NCBI RefSeq assembly: GCF_014647795.1
Contig: NZ_BMPW01000001.1
Span: 1,034,339 to 1,098,338, forward strand
Length of the DNA stretch: 64,000 nt
From: Actinoplanes campanulatus
GTDB lineage: Bacteria > Actinomycetota > Actinomycetes > Mycobacteriales > Micromonosporaceae
Direction of reading: 5' to 3'
The position numbers were made by a program, and so were the translations under genes. The notes under the pieces are model-generated. The model was not told where the DNA came from. It saw only the letters and a program-made list of their open reading frames with translations, and made no database searches. Below are positions 1-7,899 of the stretch, one piece after another (the first letter of the stretch is position 1; each line of letters opens with the position of its first letter).

Positions 1-627
1 ATCTATTTCAGCCACGGCCTGACCTCCCAGCCCGACGACTACGCCGAGCTGCTGACCGCCTGGCAGGCCGCCGGTTTCGTGGTGGCCGCCCCGAAGTACC
101 CGCACACCTGGCACGAGGCGCCCGAGTACAACGCCGACGACATCGTCAACCAGCCCGCCGACGCCCAGTTCGTGATCACCGAGGTGCTGAAGGCGCTGCC
201 CGGCCGGATCGACGCGAACCGGATCGCGGCGGCCGGGCATTCGGCCGGCGCGATCACCACGATCGGCCTGTTCAGCGGCAGCCGGGACGAGCGGCTCAAG
301 GCCGGGGTGCTGATCGCCGGCCGGCAGATGCCGCAGCCCGCCCCGTTCTCCGGCACGCCGGCGCCGCTGCTGTTCGTCCAGGGCAAGCTCGACGCGACGG
401 TGACCTACGAGCAGGCGTACGGCGCGTACAACGAGGTGAGCTGGCCCAAGGGCTTCCTGGAGCTTCCGCAGGGCACCCACCTGCCGCACCGGGACCAGCC
501 GGCCGTGGTGGCCGCCACCACCACGGATTTCTGGCACTGGACCCTGGACGGCGACGAGGCCGCCAAGCAGAAACTGCCGCAGGACGCCTCGTCGACCGGC
601 GTGGCCGGCCTGACCAGCGCCTTCTAG
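1..627 (+). CDS. alpha/beta hydrolase, 5'-truncated by window edge
   Basis: The frame is open from base 1, so the gene begins before the window. The visible 208 residues look like an alpha/beta hydrolase of the dienelactone hydrolase/chlorophyllase/PET-hydrolase-like kind. They start in an oxyanion-loop-like segment (IYFSHGL), followed by the nucleophile elbow GHSAGA with Ser at visible residue 81, an acid-type segment (QGKLDATV) and a late His (GTHLPHRD). The substrate cannot be told; distant relatives include secreted esterases and lipases. The stop codon overlaps the stop of the convergent oxidoreductase gene by 3 bases, so the two genes are tail to tail with no room for a terminator. Confidence 0.8.
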   Translation: MYFSHGLTSQPDDYAELLTAWQAAGFVVAAPKYPHTWHEAPEYNADDIVNQPADAQFVITEVLKALPGRIDANRIAAAGHSAGAITTIGLFSGSRDERLKAGVLIAGRQMPQPAPFSGTPAPLLFVQGKLDATVTYEQAYGAYNEVSWPKGFLELPQGTHLPHRDQPAVVAATTTDFWHWTLDGDEAAKQKLPQDASSTGVAGLTSAF

Positions 628-1565
628 AAGGCGACGACGACCTTCCCGAAGACGTCACCGGCGGCGAGGCGGGCGAACGCCTCACCGACCGCGTCGAACG
701 CGAAGGTCGAGTCGATCACCGGGCGGGCCCGGCCGGACGCCACCAGCTCGAGCAGGGCGGCCAGCTCGTCCGGGGTGCCCATGCTGCTGCCCAGGATCTC
801 CAGCTGCATGGCGAAGACCCGGCGCAGGTCGACCTGGGCCAGGTGGCCGGCGGTCGCCCCGCACACCACGATCCGGGCGCCCGGGGCGGAACACTTCATC
901 GAGTGCTCGAAGGTGGGCGCGCCGACCGACTCGATCACCACGTCGACGCGCTCCGGCAGCCGGGCGCCGGACTCCACCGCGGTGGCGCCCAGCTCGGCGA
1001 TCCGCTCCCGCTTGGCGGCGTCGCGGCTGGTCACGTAGACCCGCTTGCCGAGGCCCGCGGCGAGCGCCACGGCCGCCGTGGACACGCCGCCGCCCGCGCC
1101 CTGGACCAGCACCGAGCCGGCCTCGGCGACCCGGCCCCGGGTGAACAGCATGTGGTAGGCGGTGAGCCAGGCGGTCGGCAGGCAGGCGGCCTCGGCGAAG
1201 GACACCCCGGCCGGCAGCGGGATCAGGTTCTCCCGGGGCGCGGCGAGACGCTCGGCCAGCGTGCCCGGGTGCCGCTCGGAGAAGAGCGAGAAGCCCCGTG
1301 GATCGGCCTTGTCCTCGACCACCGGGTAGACCACGACCTCGTTGCCGTCCGGGTCCACCCCGGCCGCGTCACAGCCGAGGATCATCGGCAGCCGGTCGGC
1401 GGGCAGGCCGACCCCGCGCAGGGACCAGATGTCGTGGTGGTTGAGCGAGGATGCCCGTACGTCGACGGGCACCCAGCCGTCCGGGACGGAGAACGGCAGG
1501 TCACCCACGGTCAGGCCGTCGAGCGGCGCTTCGGGGTGCAGGGCGGAGGCGTAAGCAGCTCGCAT
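624..1565 (-). CDS. zinc-independent MDR-family alcohol dehydrogenase/quinone oxidoreductase
   Basis: A 313-aa medium-chain dehydrogenase/reductase. The N-terminal GroES-like half carries the SLNHHD segment. A Rossmann half begins near residue 150 with LVQGAGGGVSTAA, the NAD(P)H-binding glycine-rich loop. The Cys/His ligands for the catalytic and structural zinc of classical alcohol dehydrogenases are not evident, which points to the quinone oxidoreductase/enoyl reductase-like branch. It is expected to be a cytosolic NAD(P)H-dependent oxidoreductase; the substrate is unknown. It is convergent with the hydrolase to its left and is probably a single-gene unit. No strong Shine-Dalgarno (SD) sequence is seen before the ATG. 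Confidence 0.85.
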   Translation of the reverse strand: MRAAYASALHPEAPLDGLTVGDLPFSVPDGWVPVDVRASSLNHHDIWSLRGVGLPADRLPMILGCDAAGVDPDGNEVVVYPVVEDKADPRGFSLFSERHPGTLAERLAAPRENLIPLPAGVSFAEAACLPTAWLTAYHMLFTRGRVAEAGSVLVQGAGGGVSTAAVALAAGLGKRVYVTSRDAAKRERIAELGATAVESGARLPERVDVVIESVGAPTFEHSMKCSAPGARIVVCGATAGHLAQVDLRRVFAMQLEILGSSMGTPDELAALLELVASGRARPVIDSTFAFDAVGEAFARLAAGDVFGKVVVAF

Positions 1566-1625
1566 GACCCGACCTTAGGGCTGGTTCAGGGGACCACAGA
1601 AGCGTGATCCCCTGAACACCGTCGA

Positions 1626-2858
1626 CTAAACGCTCTGCCGCGTCTGGGCCGGAGCCGGCGTGGCGGTCCGGCGGGCGACCCCGTCCTCGATCGCGGCCGC
1701 GGCGACGGCGGCGGCGACCGCCGGGGCGACCCGCGGGTCGAGCGGCGACGGCACGATCGCCTCCGGGCGGAGGTCGTCGGCGACGATGGCGGCGATCGCG
1801 TCGGCCGCCGCCACCTTCATCCGGTCGGTGATCGTGGTGGCCCGGACGTCCAGCGCGCCCCGGAAGATGCCGGGGAAGGCCAGCACGTTGTTGATCTGGT
1901 TCGGGAAGTCGCTGCGGCCGGTCGCGACGATCGCCGCGTACCGGTGCGCGATCGCCGGCGGAACCTCCGGCGTCGGGTTGGCCAGCGCGAAGATGATCGC
2001 GCCCGGGGCCATGCCGGTCAGCGCCTCCTCCGGGATGTTGCCGCCGGAGACGCCGACGAGCACGTCGGCGCCGATCAGCGCCTCCGCGATCCCCCCGGTA
2101 CGCCCGGAGACGTTCGTGACGGCGCCCAGCTCCGCCTTCATCCCGTTCAGGTCGCCGCGCTCGGCGTGGATGATGCCGCGCGAGTCGACGACGATCATGT
2201 TGGCGCCCTGGACACCGGCCGCCATCAGGGTGTTCGTGATCGCGACACCGGCCGCGCCGGCCCCGCTCACGACGACGCGCAGGTCACCGAAGGAGCGGCC
2301 GAGCAGCTTCGCGGCGTTACGCAGGGCGGCCAGCGTGACGACCGCGGTGCCGTGCTGGTCGTCGTGGAAGACCGGGATGTCCAACTCGGCGTCGAGGCGG
2401 CGCTCGATCTCGAAGCAGCGCGGCGCGCTGATGTCCTCGAGGTTGATCCCGCCGAACGACGGCGCCATCGCCTTGACCGTGGCGATGATGCCCTCGACGT
2501 CCTGCGTGTCCAGCACGATCGGGATGGAGTCGACGCCGCCGAACTGCTTGAACAGGACCGACTTGCCCTCCATGACCGGCATGGCGGCCTTGGGACCGAT
2601 GTTGCCGAGACCCAGGACGGCGGATCCGTCGGTGACCACGGCGACCGTGTTCGACGTCCAGGTGTAGTCGGCGTAGAGCGACTCGTCCTCGGCGATCGCC
2701 TCGCACACCCGGGCGACACCCGGCGTGTAGGCCAGCGAAAGATCGTCACGGCTGGCCAGCGGAATGGTCGCGCTCATCGTCATCTTGCCCCGGCGGTGCA
2801 GGTCGAAGACGGGATCGGCGGCGAGGGCGGGATCGAGTTCGAAACTGAAGAAAGACAC
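1626..2858 (-). CDS. malic enzyme (NAD(P)-dependent, oxaloacetate-decarboxylating)
   Basis: Converts malate to pyruvate and CO2. The protein has the short bacterial malic enzyme layout of 410 aa. The N-terminal catalytic domain contains YTPGVARVCEAI, GLGNIGPKAAMPVMEGK and FHDDQHGTAVV; the Rossmann NAD-binding domain contains VVSGAGAAGVAI. I chose the GTG at 2856-2858: it has GGAG nine bases upstream, and the protein from there begins where family members do (VSFFSFELDPAL). The open frame continues to 2966, but that stretch looks like untranslated leader. The C-terminus is Ala-rich and divergent. It is flanked by the sodX/sodN pair and is probably monocistronic. Confidence 0.9.
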   Translation of the reverse strand: MSFFSFELDPALAADPVFDLHRRGKMTMSATIPLASRDDLSLAYTPGVARVCEAIAEDESLYADYTWTSNTVAVVTDGSAVLGLGNIGPKAAMPVMEGKSVLFKQFGGVDSIPIVLDTQDVEGIIATVKAMAPSFGGINLEDISAPRCFEIERRLDAELDIPVFHDDQHGTAVVTLAALRNAAKLLGRSFGDLRVVVSGAGAAGVAITNTLMAAGVQGANMIVVDSRGIIHAERGDLNGMKAELGAVTNVSGRTGGIAEALIGADVLVGVSGGNIPEEALTGMAPGAIIFALANPTPEVPPAIAHRYAAIVATGRSDFPNQINNVLAFPGIFRGALDVRATTITDRMKVAAADAIAAIVADDLRPEAIVPSPLDPRVAPAVAAAVAAAAIEDGVARRTATPAPAQTRQSV

Positions 2859-2997
2859 GGTGAAACTCCACACTGCATCGACATTGATACGTGGCACCAG
2901 CGGGTCCTGGTCGCGAGTATGCGCCAGGCGGCGGTGCATGCGGGGATCACCCGGTAAACCGTCCACAGCACGGGTGTGCGCTGGGGATTAGAGGACA

Positions 2998-3309
2998 CTA
3001 ACTTAACCGGAAGGGTCTCGGGTAGTAGCGAAATATCACACGCCCGATGACATCGGCGACGCCGTGAGCACGGGAATCGTCCTCCACGAACTGATTGTCA
3101 CCGACCAGCCACCACCCGCCGTCGCGCTTTTCCACGGCCCGTTTCACGACCAGCAGACCCGGCCGGGAACGGAACTCGCCGACGACGATGTCCCCAGCCC
3201 TTACATGATCTTCCCCCCGGCGCACGATCAGGGCATCTCCGGACCGCAGAGTCGGAGCCATCGAGGGCCCGTTCACAAGCACCGCGAACAGTGGTAATTG
3301 CCATCTCAA
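2998..3309 (-). CDS. sodX: nickel superoxide dismutase maturation protease (S26 family)
   Basis: A compact 103-aa S26 (signal-peptidase-like) protease. The nucleophile box is NGPSMAPTL (Ser), the general-base box is VVKRAV (Lys), and a GDN box follows. It lacks an obvious membrane anchor, as usual for the NiSOD protease. It is divergent from sodN with 85 bases between the start codons, and the family role is removal of the SodN leader. The start is a TTG at 3307-3309 preceded by GGAGG at nine bases. An ATG also lies downstream of that GGAGG, but in another frame it hits a stop after one sense codon, so TTG is preferred. A GTG at residue 12 is a weaker alternative. Confidence 0.85.
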   Translation of the reverse strand: MRWQLPLFAVLVNGPSMAPTLRSGDALIVRRGEDHVRAGDIVVGEFRSRPGLLVVKRAVEKRDGGWWLVGDNQFVEDDSRAHGVADVIGRVIFRYYPRPFRLS

Positions 3310-3394
3310 CGCATCAAGCCTCCGTCGCGTTACGTCCGGGCTGTAAGGGGTAGGGTCAACCTCGGATCATCGCAAACTCTATGGAGGAGTCCTG

Positions 3395-3799
3395 ATGCGA
3401 CTTCCGCGTTTCCTCACCCCGCGCACCGTGGCCAGCGCGCACTGCGACCTGCCGTGCGGCGTCTACGACCCGGCCCAGGCCCGGATCGAGGCCGAGTCGA
3501 TCAAGGCGATCGCCGAGAAGTACCAGGGGAACACCGACCCCGAGTTCCGCACCCGGGCCATCCTCATCAAGGAGCAGCGGGCCGAGCTGGTCAAGCACCA
3601 CCTCTGGGTCCTGTGGACGGACTACTTCAAGGCCCCGCACTTCGAGAAGTACCCGAACCTGCACCAGCTCTTCAACGAGGCCACCAAGCTCGCCGGCGCC
3701 GCCGGTGCCAAGGGCTCGGTGGACCCGGCGATCGCCGAGCAGCTGCTCGGCAAGATCGAGGAGATCTCCAAGATCTTCTGGGAGACCAAGCAGGCCTGA
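3395..3799 (+). CDS. sodN: nickel-dependent superoxide dismutase
   Basis: A 134-aa NiSOD precursor that dismutates superoxide in the cytoplasm. A 15-residue leader ending TVASA is followed by the nickel hook HCDLPCGVYDP. After processing, His16, Cys17 and Cys21 become His1, Cys2 and Cys6, the metal ligands. The remainder is the four-helix bundle that assembles as a hexamer. The start is set by a perfect GGAGGAG at 3383-3389. The neighbouring divergent sodX supplies the protease. In Streptomyces sodN is nickel-induced; no operator could be identified here by eye in the 85-base divergent region. Confidence 0.96.
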   Translation: MRLPRFLTPRTVASAHCDLPCGVYDPAQARIEAESIKAIAEKYQGNTDPEFRTRAILIKEQRAELVKHHLWVLWTDYFKAPHFEKYPNLHQLFNEATKLAGAAGAKGSVDPAIAEQLLGKIEEISKIFWETKQA

Positions 3800-3964
3800 T
3801 CCGCGCCTGTGCCGACGGCCGGCCCGCCCCGTGCGAGCCGGCCGTCGGCGTCTCACTCCCCCGTTTTCCAGGCCATATCACCCACACATCGGAACTCGCG
3901 GTCACCGGGTGCTCCCGCAGCGTCCCGCAGCCGCTAGAGTCTCTCCATCGGGAGGAGGCCTCGG

Positions 3965-4372
3965 ATGACTCAGCTGATCGACACGGAGCCGGTCGTCGGA
4001 GACGACGTCGTACTACTGACGGTGCCCGCCGACGGCGGCTATCTCAGCGTCCTCCGGACGGCCACCGCCGGCCTGGCGGCCCGCCTGCACTTCGCCCTCG
4101 ACGAGATCGAGGACCTGCGCATCGCCGTCGACGAGGCGTGCGCCATGCTGCTGGCCATCGCCACCCGCGGCGCCGAGCTCGAGTGCCGCTTCGCGGTCAC
4201 CGACGACGCCCTCACGGTCGAGGTCACCGTCGCCACCGTCCGCGGCGCCCGCCTCCCCTCCGAGTCGTCCTTCGCGTGGAAGGTCCTCACGGCCCTGACC
4301 ACGAGCGCCGCCGCCGAGGCCAACGGCCGCCAGGCCACGATCCGCCTCCTGACCCGCCGCACCGAGTTCTAA
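3965..4372 (+). CDS. anti-sigma regulatory factor, RsbW/UsfX-like kinase fold
   Basis: A 135-aa protein resembling the HATPase-type anti-sigma factors (RsbW/UsfX) that bind SigB/SigF-type sigma factors and phosphorylate STAS antagonists. The N-box region reads EIEDLRIAVDEACAML, as in the actinobacterial UsfX-like branch, which lacks the usual Asn. The start is supported by GGGAGGAGG nine bases upstream. In many actinobacteria this gene is directly followed by its sigma factor gene. Here no sigma gene follows; instead there are about 670 bases of repeat-bearing non-coding DNA. The partner sigma factor must be encoded elsewhere or has been lost. Confidence 0.75.
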   Translation: MTQLIDTEPVVGDDVVLLTVPADGGYLSVLRTATAGLAARLHFALDEIEDLRIAVDEACAMLLAIATRGAELECRFAVTDDALTVEVTVATVRGARLPSESSFAWKVLTALTTSAAAEANGRQATIRLLTRRTEF

Positions 4373-4384
4373 AACCCCTTCTTT

Positions 4385-4530
4385 CGGTACGGGGGGGTGC
4401 GCCGCCCCCGCCGAATCCCGGCCGCCCCGTGGCACCCCGCGACCGTCATGCCGGGCCAAGCCTGACCGGGCGGCTGGCGCCGCACGGTCCGACCCGGGCG
4501 GCTGGCGCCGCACGGGCCACCGGGTCCAGC
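4385..4530 (+). repeat. left arm of large imperfect inverted repeat
   Basis: Two blocks recur inverted in the right arm. Block A, at 4385-4417 (a GC-rich stretch ending GCCCCCGCCGAATCC), matches the complement of 4945-4978. Block B, 4463-4530, matches the complement of 4799-4866 at 64 of 68 positions by my count. Inside block B an 18-base unit GCGGCTGGCGCCGCACGG occurs twice in tandem (4470-4487, 4498-4515). The element lies immediately after the anti-sigma gene stop. Confidence 0.85.
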
Positions 4531-4798
4531 TGGACCTCAACGACTAGCGCCGATCGCTGCCCGCCTTCCGGCCGGGTGAGCGCACACGTTGCGCTGCCCG
4601 TGGGCCCGGGCTGCCGCTAAAACGAGGGTGAGCGACCACGGACGTCGTCGCGTGCGCGCTAACCGGCGCGAAACGGGCCGGGGAAGTAGGCGGCGATCAA
4701 TTGGCCAGCAGGATCAGCGCCGTCTCAAGCCCCACGAAACAGCGCTCATGGCTAGCCGCGAAGATCCAGTCGGCAGGGTTGGTTGGTTGATCTTTTCG
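4531..4798. other. spacer between inverted-repeat arms, no gene recognised
   Basis: About 270 bases between the repeat arms. Short open frames run through it, but none has a plausible product, codon bias or ribosome site. No transposase remnant, RNA gene or operator was recognised. Confidence 0.5.
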
Positions 4799-4978
4799 GC
4801 TGGACCCGGTGGACCGTGCGGCGCCAGCCGCTCGGGCCGGACCGTGCGGTGCCAGCCGCCCGGTCAAGCTGGACCACCGAGCTCAGCCCGGCGGGCGCGG
4901 CACAGGCTGGAGTGGCAGTCGCTCGCGTGAACCGACGGGACTACCAGGATTCGGCGGGGGCGGCGCAGCCCGTACCGG
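4799..4978 (-). repeat. right arm of large imperfect inverted repeat
   Basis: This is the inverted partner of the left arm. 4799-4866 pairs with 4463-4530 with four mismatches, and 4945-4978 pairs with 4385-4417. The distance between blocks differs in the two arms (about 45 bases on the left, 78 on the right). The arms therefore look like two independently decayed copies of the same element in opposite orientation rather than one recent hairpin. Confidence 0.85.
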
Positions 4979-5044
4979 AAAGGGGTTGAAAAGAGAAGCG
5001 CACCCCTCTCACCGAAAGGAACCGCCCGGCCGAAGACGGCCTGG

Positions 5045-5737
5045 TCAGCGGACAGTTTCGGCGATGAATTCGAGGTGGGCGGCCGCTGTCCGGGTGGCGC
5101 CGTCGGCATCGCGGGCGACCACGCAGTCGAGGATCGCGCGGTGATCGGCGTCGATGCGGTTCCAGTAGTCGGCGGGGAGGCCGCTGGTCACCTCCTCGCC
5201 GTAGGTGGCCTCGTACAGCGGGAGGCTGACCAGCTCGAAGAGCGGGTTGCCGGTGGCCTTGGCCATCGCCCGGTGGAAGGCGGCGTGTGCCGCCATCATG
5301 GTGTCGAAGTCGTCGATCGCCGGGTCGAAGAGGGCGCCCCGCAGCTCGGTGAGGTGGTTGTCGGCGCGGCGGACGGCGGCCAGGCCGGCGGCCGGGACCT
5401 CCAGGGCGCGGCGCAGCTCGAGCAGGTCGGCGAGGCCGACGTCGGCGGAGTGGGCGAGCAGCGCGAAGCCGGTGGAGAGGCCGTCGGCGAGCTGGCCGGC
5501 GTCGGGGTGTGCGACGAAGCTGCCGCCGGTGACACCTCGCGTCGTGACGATGAGGTGCTGGCTGGCGAGAAGGCGGAGGGCCTCACGCACCGTGCTCCGG
5601 CTGACGCCGATCTTGACGCACAACTCGGGTTCGGGTGGTAGCCGCTCGCCGGGTTGGAGGCGGCCGGACGTGATCTCCGCGCGTAGCTCGTCGGCGAGCT
5701 GCTGGTAGGCGGGCGGGCGCACCGTTGAGCCGGTCAC
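5045..5737 (-). CDS. GntR-family transcriptional regulator, FadR/FCD subfamily
   Basis: A 230-aa DNA-binding regulator. The N-terminal GntR winged helix (residues about 10-75) contains YQQLADELRAEI and the recognition-helix segment SRSTVREALRLL. A C-terminal all-helical FCD ligand-binding domain (about 95-225) has the metal/ligand-type D...H..FH...A pattern (AHAAFHRAMAKATGN). FCD members usually sense organic acids and repress adjacent catabolic genes. No catabolic operon adjoins it here, so the target is unknown. It points leftward into the inverted-repeat region. Confidence 0.9.
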   Translation of the reverse strand: MTGSTVRPPAYQQLADELRAEITSGRLQPGERLPPEPELCVKIGVSRSTVREALRLLASQHLIVTTRGVTGGSFVAHPDAGQLADGLSTGFALLAHSADVGLADLLELRRALEVPAAGLAAVRRADNHLTELRGALFDPAIDDFDTMMAAHAAFHRAMAKATGNPLFELVSLPLYEATYGEEVTSGLPADYWNRIDADHRAILDCVVARDADGATRTAAAHLEFIAETVR

Positions 5738-5775
5738 CCGTCCAGGTTAGGCCCTGATCCGCACCGGAAGACCGG

Positions 5776-6171
5776 CTAATCGACGCCCAACGCTCGGCTA
5801 CTGGGTGGAAGAAGGATCAGCGATGCGGTCAGCGCGGCCAGGGCGAGCAGTCCGGCGCCGGCCCACCGCGGGCCGATCTGGAGCAGGAAGCCGCCGGTGG
5901 CGAGGAGGAAGAGCTGCACCACGATCGCCGGGCCACGGGCCCGGACGGAGCGCCGGCCGAGGGCGCGGGCCACCGCGAAGACGGCGAGCGCGGCCAGCGC
6001 GGACATCACGGTGAGCGAGACGGCGATCGCGACGATGATGTCGTCGCTGGTCAGATCAAGGACGATCAGGTACGCGGTGAGCGCCACGAGTCCGGCGCAC
6101 TGCAGGTAGAGCAGGCGGACCCCCCAGTCGAGGGTGGCTGCGTCGGCACTTGCGGGCTTCTCACCGGTCAC
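5776..6171 (-). CDS. four-helix integral membrane protein of unknown function
   Basis: A 131-aa hydrophobic protein. After a short polar N-terminus (VTGEKPASADAATLDW) come four predicted membrane segments: LLYLQCAGLVALTAYLIV, IIVAIAVSLTVMSALAAL, IVVQLFLLATGGFLLQI and AGAGLLALAALTASLIL. I recognise no family. The frame stays open to 6321, but that would overlap the divergent lipid kinase gene. The GTG at 6169-6171 gives a compact protein and a 52-base divergent promoter region. Confidence 0.7.
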   Translation of the reverse strand: MTGEKPASADAATLDWGVRLLYLQCAGLVALTAYLIVLDLTSDDIIVAIAVSLTVMSALAALAVFAVARALGRRSVRARGPAIVVQLFLLATGGFLLQIGPRWAGAGLLALAALTASLILLPPSSRALGVD

Positions 6172-6223
6172 CGCTGCACCATACCGACAGCTTCCGGGGG
6201 TTCCGCCGGGTAAGGTGCCGCGC

Positions 6224-7174
6224 ATGCGAGCGTTGCTGGTGGTCAACCCCCGGGCGACGACGACCAGCGAACGGGCCCGCGACGTGCTGGTGCGGGCGTT
6301 GCGCAGCGCGGTGGACCTCACGGTGTCCTACACGGAGCGGCGCGGTCATGCCACGAGGCTGGCCCGGGACGCCGCCGAGAGCGGGATCGACCTGGTGGTG
6401 ACGCTCGGCGGGGACGGCACCGTGAACGAGGCGGTGAACGGTCTGCTGACCGCCCCGACCGCGCTCGACGGTCTCTCCGCGACCCCGGCGGACCGGCTGC
6501 CGGCGCTGGCCGTGGTCCCGGGTGGTTCCACGAACGTCTTCGCCCGAGCGCTGGGCATGCCCCGTGACTGGGCGGACGGGACGAGCGTGATCCTGGACGG
6601 GCTGCGGGACGGCCGGCACCGGGTGATCGGGCTGGGCCGCGCCGACGACCGCTATTTCTGTTTCACGGCCGGGCTGGGCTGGGACGCGGCGACCATCCGC
6701 CGGGTGGAGCAGTCCCGGCTGCGGGGCCGTACGTCGACGCCGGCCCTCTACATGCGCGCGACGTTCGGCCAGTTCTTCACCGGCCTGGACCGTAAGGATC
6801 CGCCGCTGACCCTGGAGCGCCCGGATGAGACGCCGGACACCGGGCTGGCCACGGTGATCGTGCAGAACACCGCCCCATGGACGTACGTCGGTGACCGTCC
6901 GGTCCATCTGAATCCGGACGCCTCGTTCGATTTGGGTCTGGATGTGACCGCCCTGCGCCGCCTCACGATCGCGGCCGGAGCGCGGACCGTGACACAACTC
7001 GCGTGGCGTAGCGGTGATCCACGCGGTAAACAGGTGTTGCGTCTGCATGACATCGCGGAGTTCACCGTCGTGGCGTCCCGGCCACAGCCTTTCCAGCTGG
7101 ACGGTGACTACCTAGGGGACCGACAGAAGGTGCACTTCGTGTCCGTCCCCTCGGCTCTGCGTGTGATCTGCTGA
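6224..7174 (+). CDS. diacylglycerol kinase-family lipid kinase
   Basis: A 316-aa member of the DAGK catalytic family (DgkB/YegS-like), phosphorylating a lipid or related alcohol with ATP at the membrane face. Key motifs are LLVVNPRA at the N-terminus, the nucleotide-binding GGDGTVNEAV, PGGSTNVFARALG, and a late FQLDGDYLG. Length and motif order fit the family. The ATG at 6224 was chosen over the longer open frame from 6134 because homology starts there and the upstream part overlaps the divergent membrane protein gene. The lipid substrate cannot be read from sequence. Confidence 0.88.
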   Translation: MRALLVVNPRATTTSERARDVLVRALRSAVDLTVSYTERRGHATRLARDAAESGIDLVVTLGGDGTVNEAVNGLLTAPTALDGLSATPADRLPALAVVPGGSTNVFARALGMPRDWADGTSVILDGLRDGRHRVIGLGRADDRYFCFTAGLGWDAATIRRVEQSRLRGRTSTPALYMRATFGQFFTGLDRKDPPLTLERPDETPDTGLATVIVQNTAPWTYVGDRPVHLNPDASFDLGLDVTALRRLTIAAGARTVTQLAWRSGDPRGKQVLRLHDIAEFTVVASRPQPFQLDGDYLGDRQKVHFVSVPSALRVIC

Positions 7175-7319
7175 CGTCGGGGTACGTGTCTCCGCACGTG
7201 CTCACGATCAGTTACAGAGCGCGGGCAAAAGGTCTGCGAGATGGCCGGGACCGTACTACATTGATGGGAGCGTTCGTCAACCGGCTCCGGCGACAGCGGC
7301 GGAACCGGACATATGGGTG

Positions 7320-7335
7320 CGTGAGCCAGCTCACC
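7320..7335. promoter_or_regulatory. putative CRP/cAMP-receptor binding site 1
   Basis: GTGA-N6-TCAC palindrome (CGTGAGCCAGCTCACC) matching the core of the actinobacterial CRP/GlxR consensus TGTGA-N6-TCACA. It lies about 250 bases before whiB1 and 60 bases before a second copy. Confidence 0.6.
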
Positions 7336-7379
7336 CGCCGGGAGAAACTTCCAGCGCTACCCTTGACATCGCGTGAGTT

Positions 7380-7395
7380 CGTGAAAGCATTCACA
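7380..7395. promoter_or_regulatory. putative CRP/cAMP-receptor binding site 2
   Basis: GTGA-N6-TCAC palindrome (CGTGAAAGCATTCACA), differing from TGTGA-N6-TCACA only in the first base. It sits just after a TTGACA hexamer. In Mycobacterium tuberculosis the whiB1 promoter is controlled by CRP through two sites, so the arrangement fits the downstream gene. Confidence 0.65.
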
Positions 7396-7582
7396 AGCGA
7401 TAAGAAGTAACCGGTTGCCGGTTGTGCGCGTTCCTTAATCCGGAAGCGCAAACAGCACCAAACACCAAAGCTTGCTGACGCATCGGTGAGCGTACGGGCA
7501 CAAGCCGTCGCCATCACTGCGCTCGCATATAGGTAAACAGCACTGTTTTCATTACCCCATCCGAAACAAGGAGTTTGCCGCC

Positions 7583-7837
7583 ATGGACTGGCGTCACGAT
7601 GCGATCTGCCGCGACGAGGACCCCGAGCTGTTCTTCCCGATCGGGACGAGTGGTCCGGCGCTCCTGCAGGTCGAGCAGGCCAAGGCCGTGTGCCGCCGGT
7701 GCCCGGTGACCGAGGAATGCCTCTCGTGGGCACTCGAGTCCGGTCAGGACGCCGGCGTATGGGGTGGGATGAGCGAGGACGAGCGGCGCGCCGTCAAGCG
7801 TCGTGGCGGTCTTCGGATCAGCGCCCCCACCGCCTGA
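7583..7837 (+). CDS. whiB1: WhiB1-type iron-sulfur transcriptional regulator
   Basis: An 84-aa WhiB-like protein (WblE/WhiB1 branch) that binds a [4Fe-4S] cluster and regulates transcription with the primary sigma factor. Cluster cysteines are in AICRDEDPE, AVCRRCPVT and EECLSWAL. The GVWGGMSEDERRAVKR turn and basic helix are diagnostic. Length and the MDWRH...DPELFFP N-terminus are as in WhiB1. The start has AAGGAG upstream. It is a single-gene unit with a long regulatory region and a terminator immediately after. WhiB1 is essential in mycobacteria and NO-responsive; that function here is by family inference. Confidence 0.95.
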   Translation: MDWRHDAICRDEDPELFFPIGTSGPALLQVEQAKAVCRRCPVTEECLSWALESGQDAGVWGGMSEDERRAVKRRGGLRISAPTA

Positions 7838-7861
7838 ATCAATCCCCCAACACAGCATTTG

Positions 7862-7899
7862 CGCCCCGGGCCGTACGGCACCGGGGCGTCTTGCTGTTT
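7862..7899 (+). terminator. rho-independent-type terminator of whiB1
   Basis: Perfect 8-bp stem CGCCCCGG (7862-7869) and CCGGGGCG (7881-7888) with an 11-base loop, followed by the T-rich TCTTGCTGTTT, 25 bases after the whiB1 stop. Confidence 0.85.

Larger units (their letters stand above)
7175..7582. other. 408-base intergenic/regulatory region upstream of whiB1
   Basis: No convincing gene. It contains two CRP-type palindromes (annotated separately), a TTGACA hexamer at 7363-7368 that could be a -35 element, and an A/T-richer stretch before the whiB1 ribosome site. A 74-codon open frame at 7186-7410 runs across the palindromes and is judged non-coding. Confidence 0.6.

Noticed and set aside
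2859-2966. N-terminal extension of malic enzyme
   Set aside because: No homology and a well-placed GGAG-GTG start exists at 2858.
7186-7410. 74-codon plus-strand frame upstream of whiB1
   Set aside because: No recognisable product or ribosome site, and it spans both CRP-type palindromes; more likely promoter DNA.
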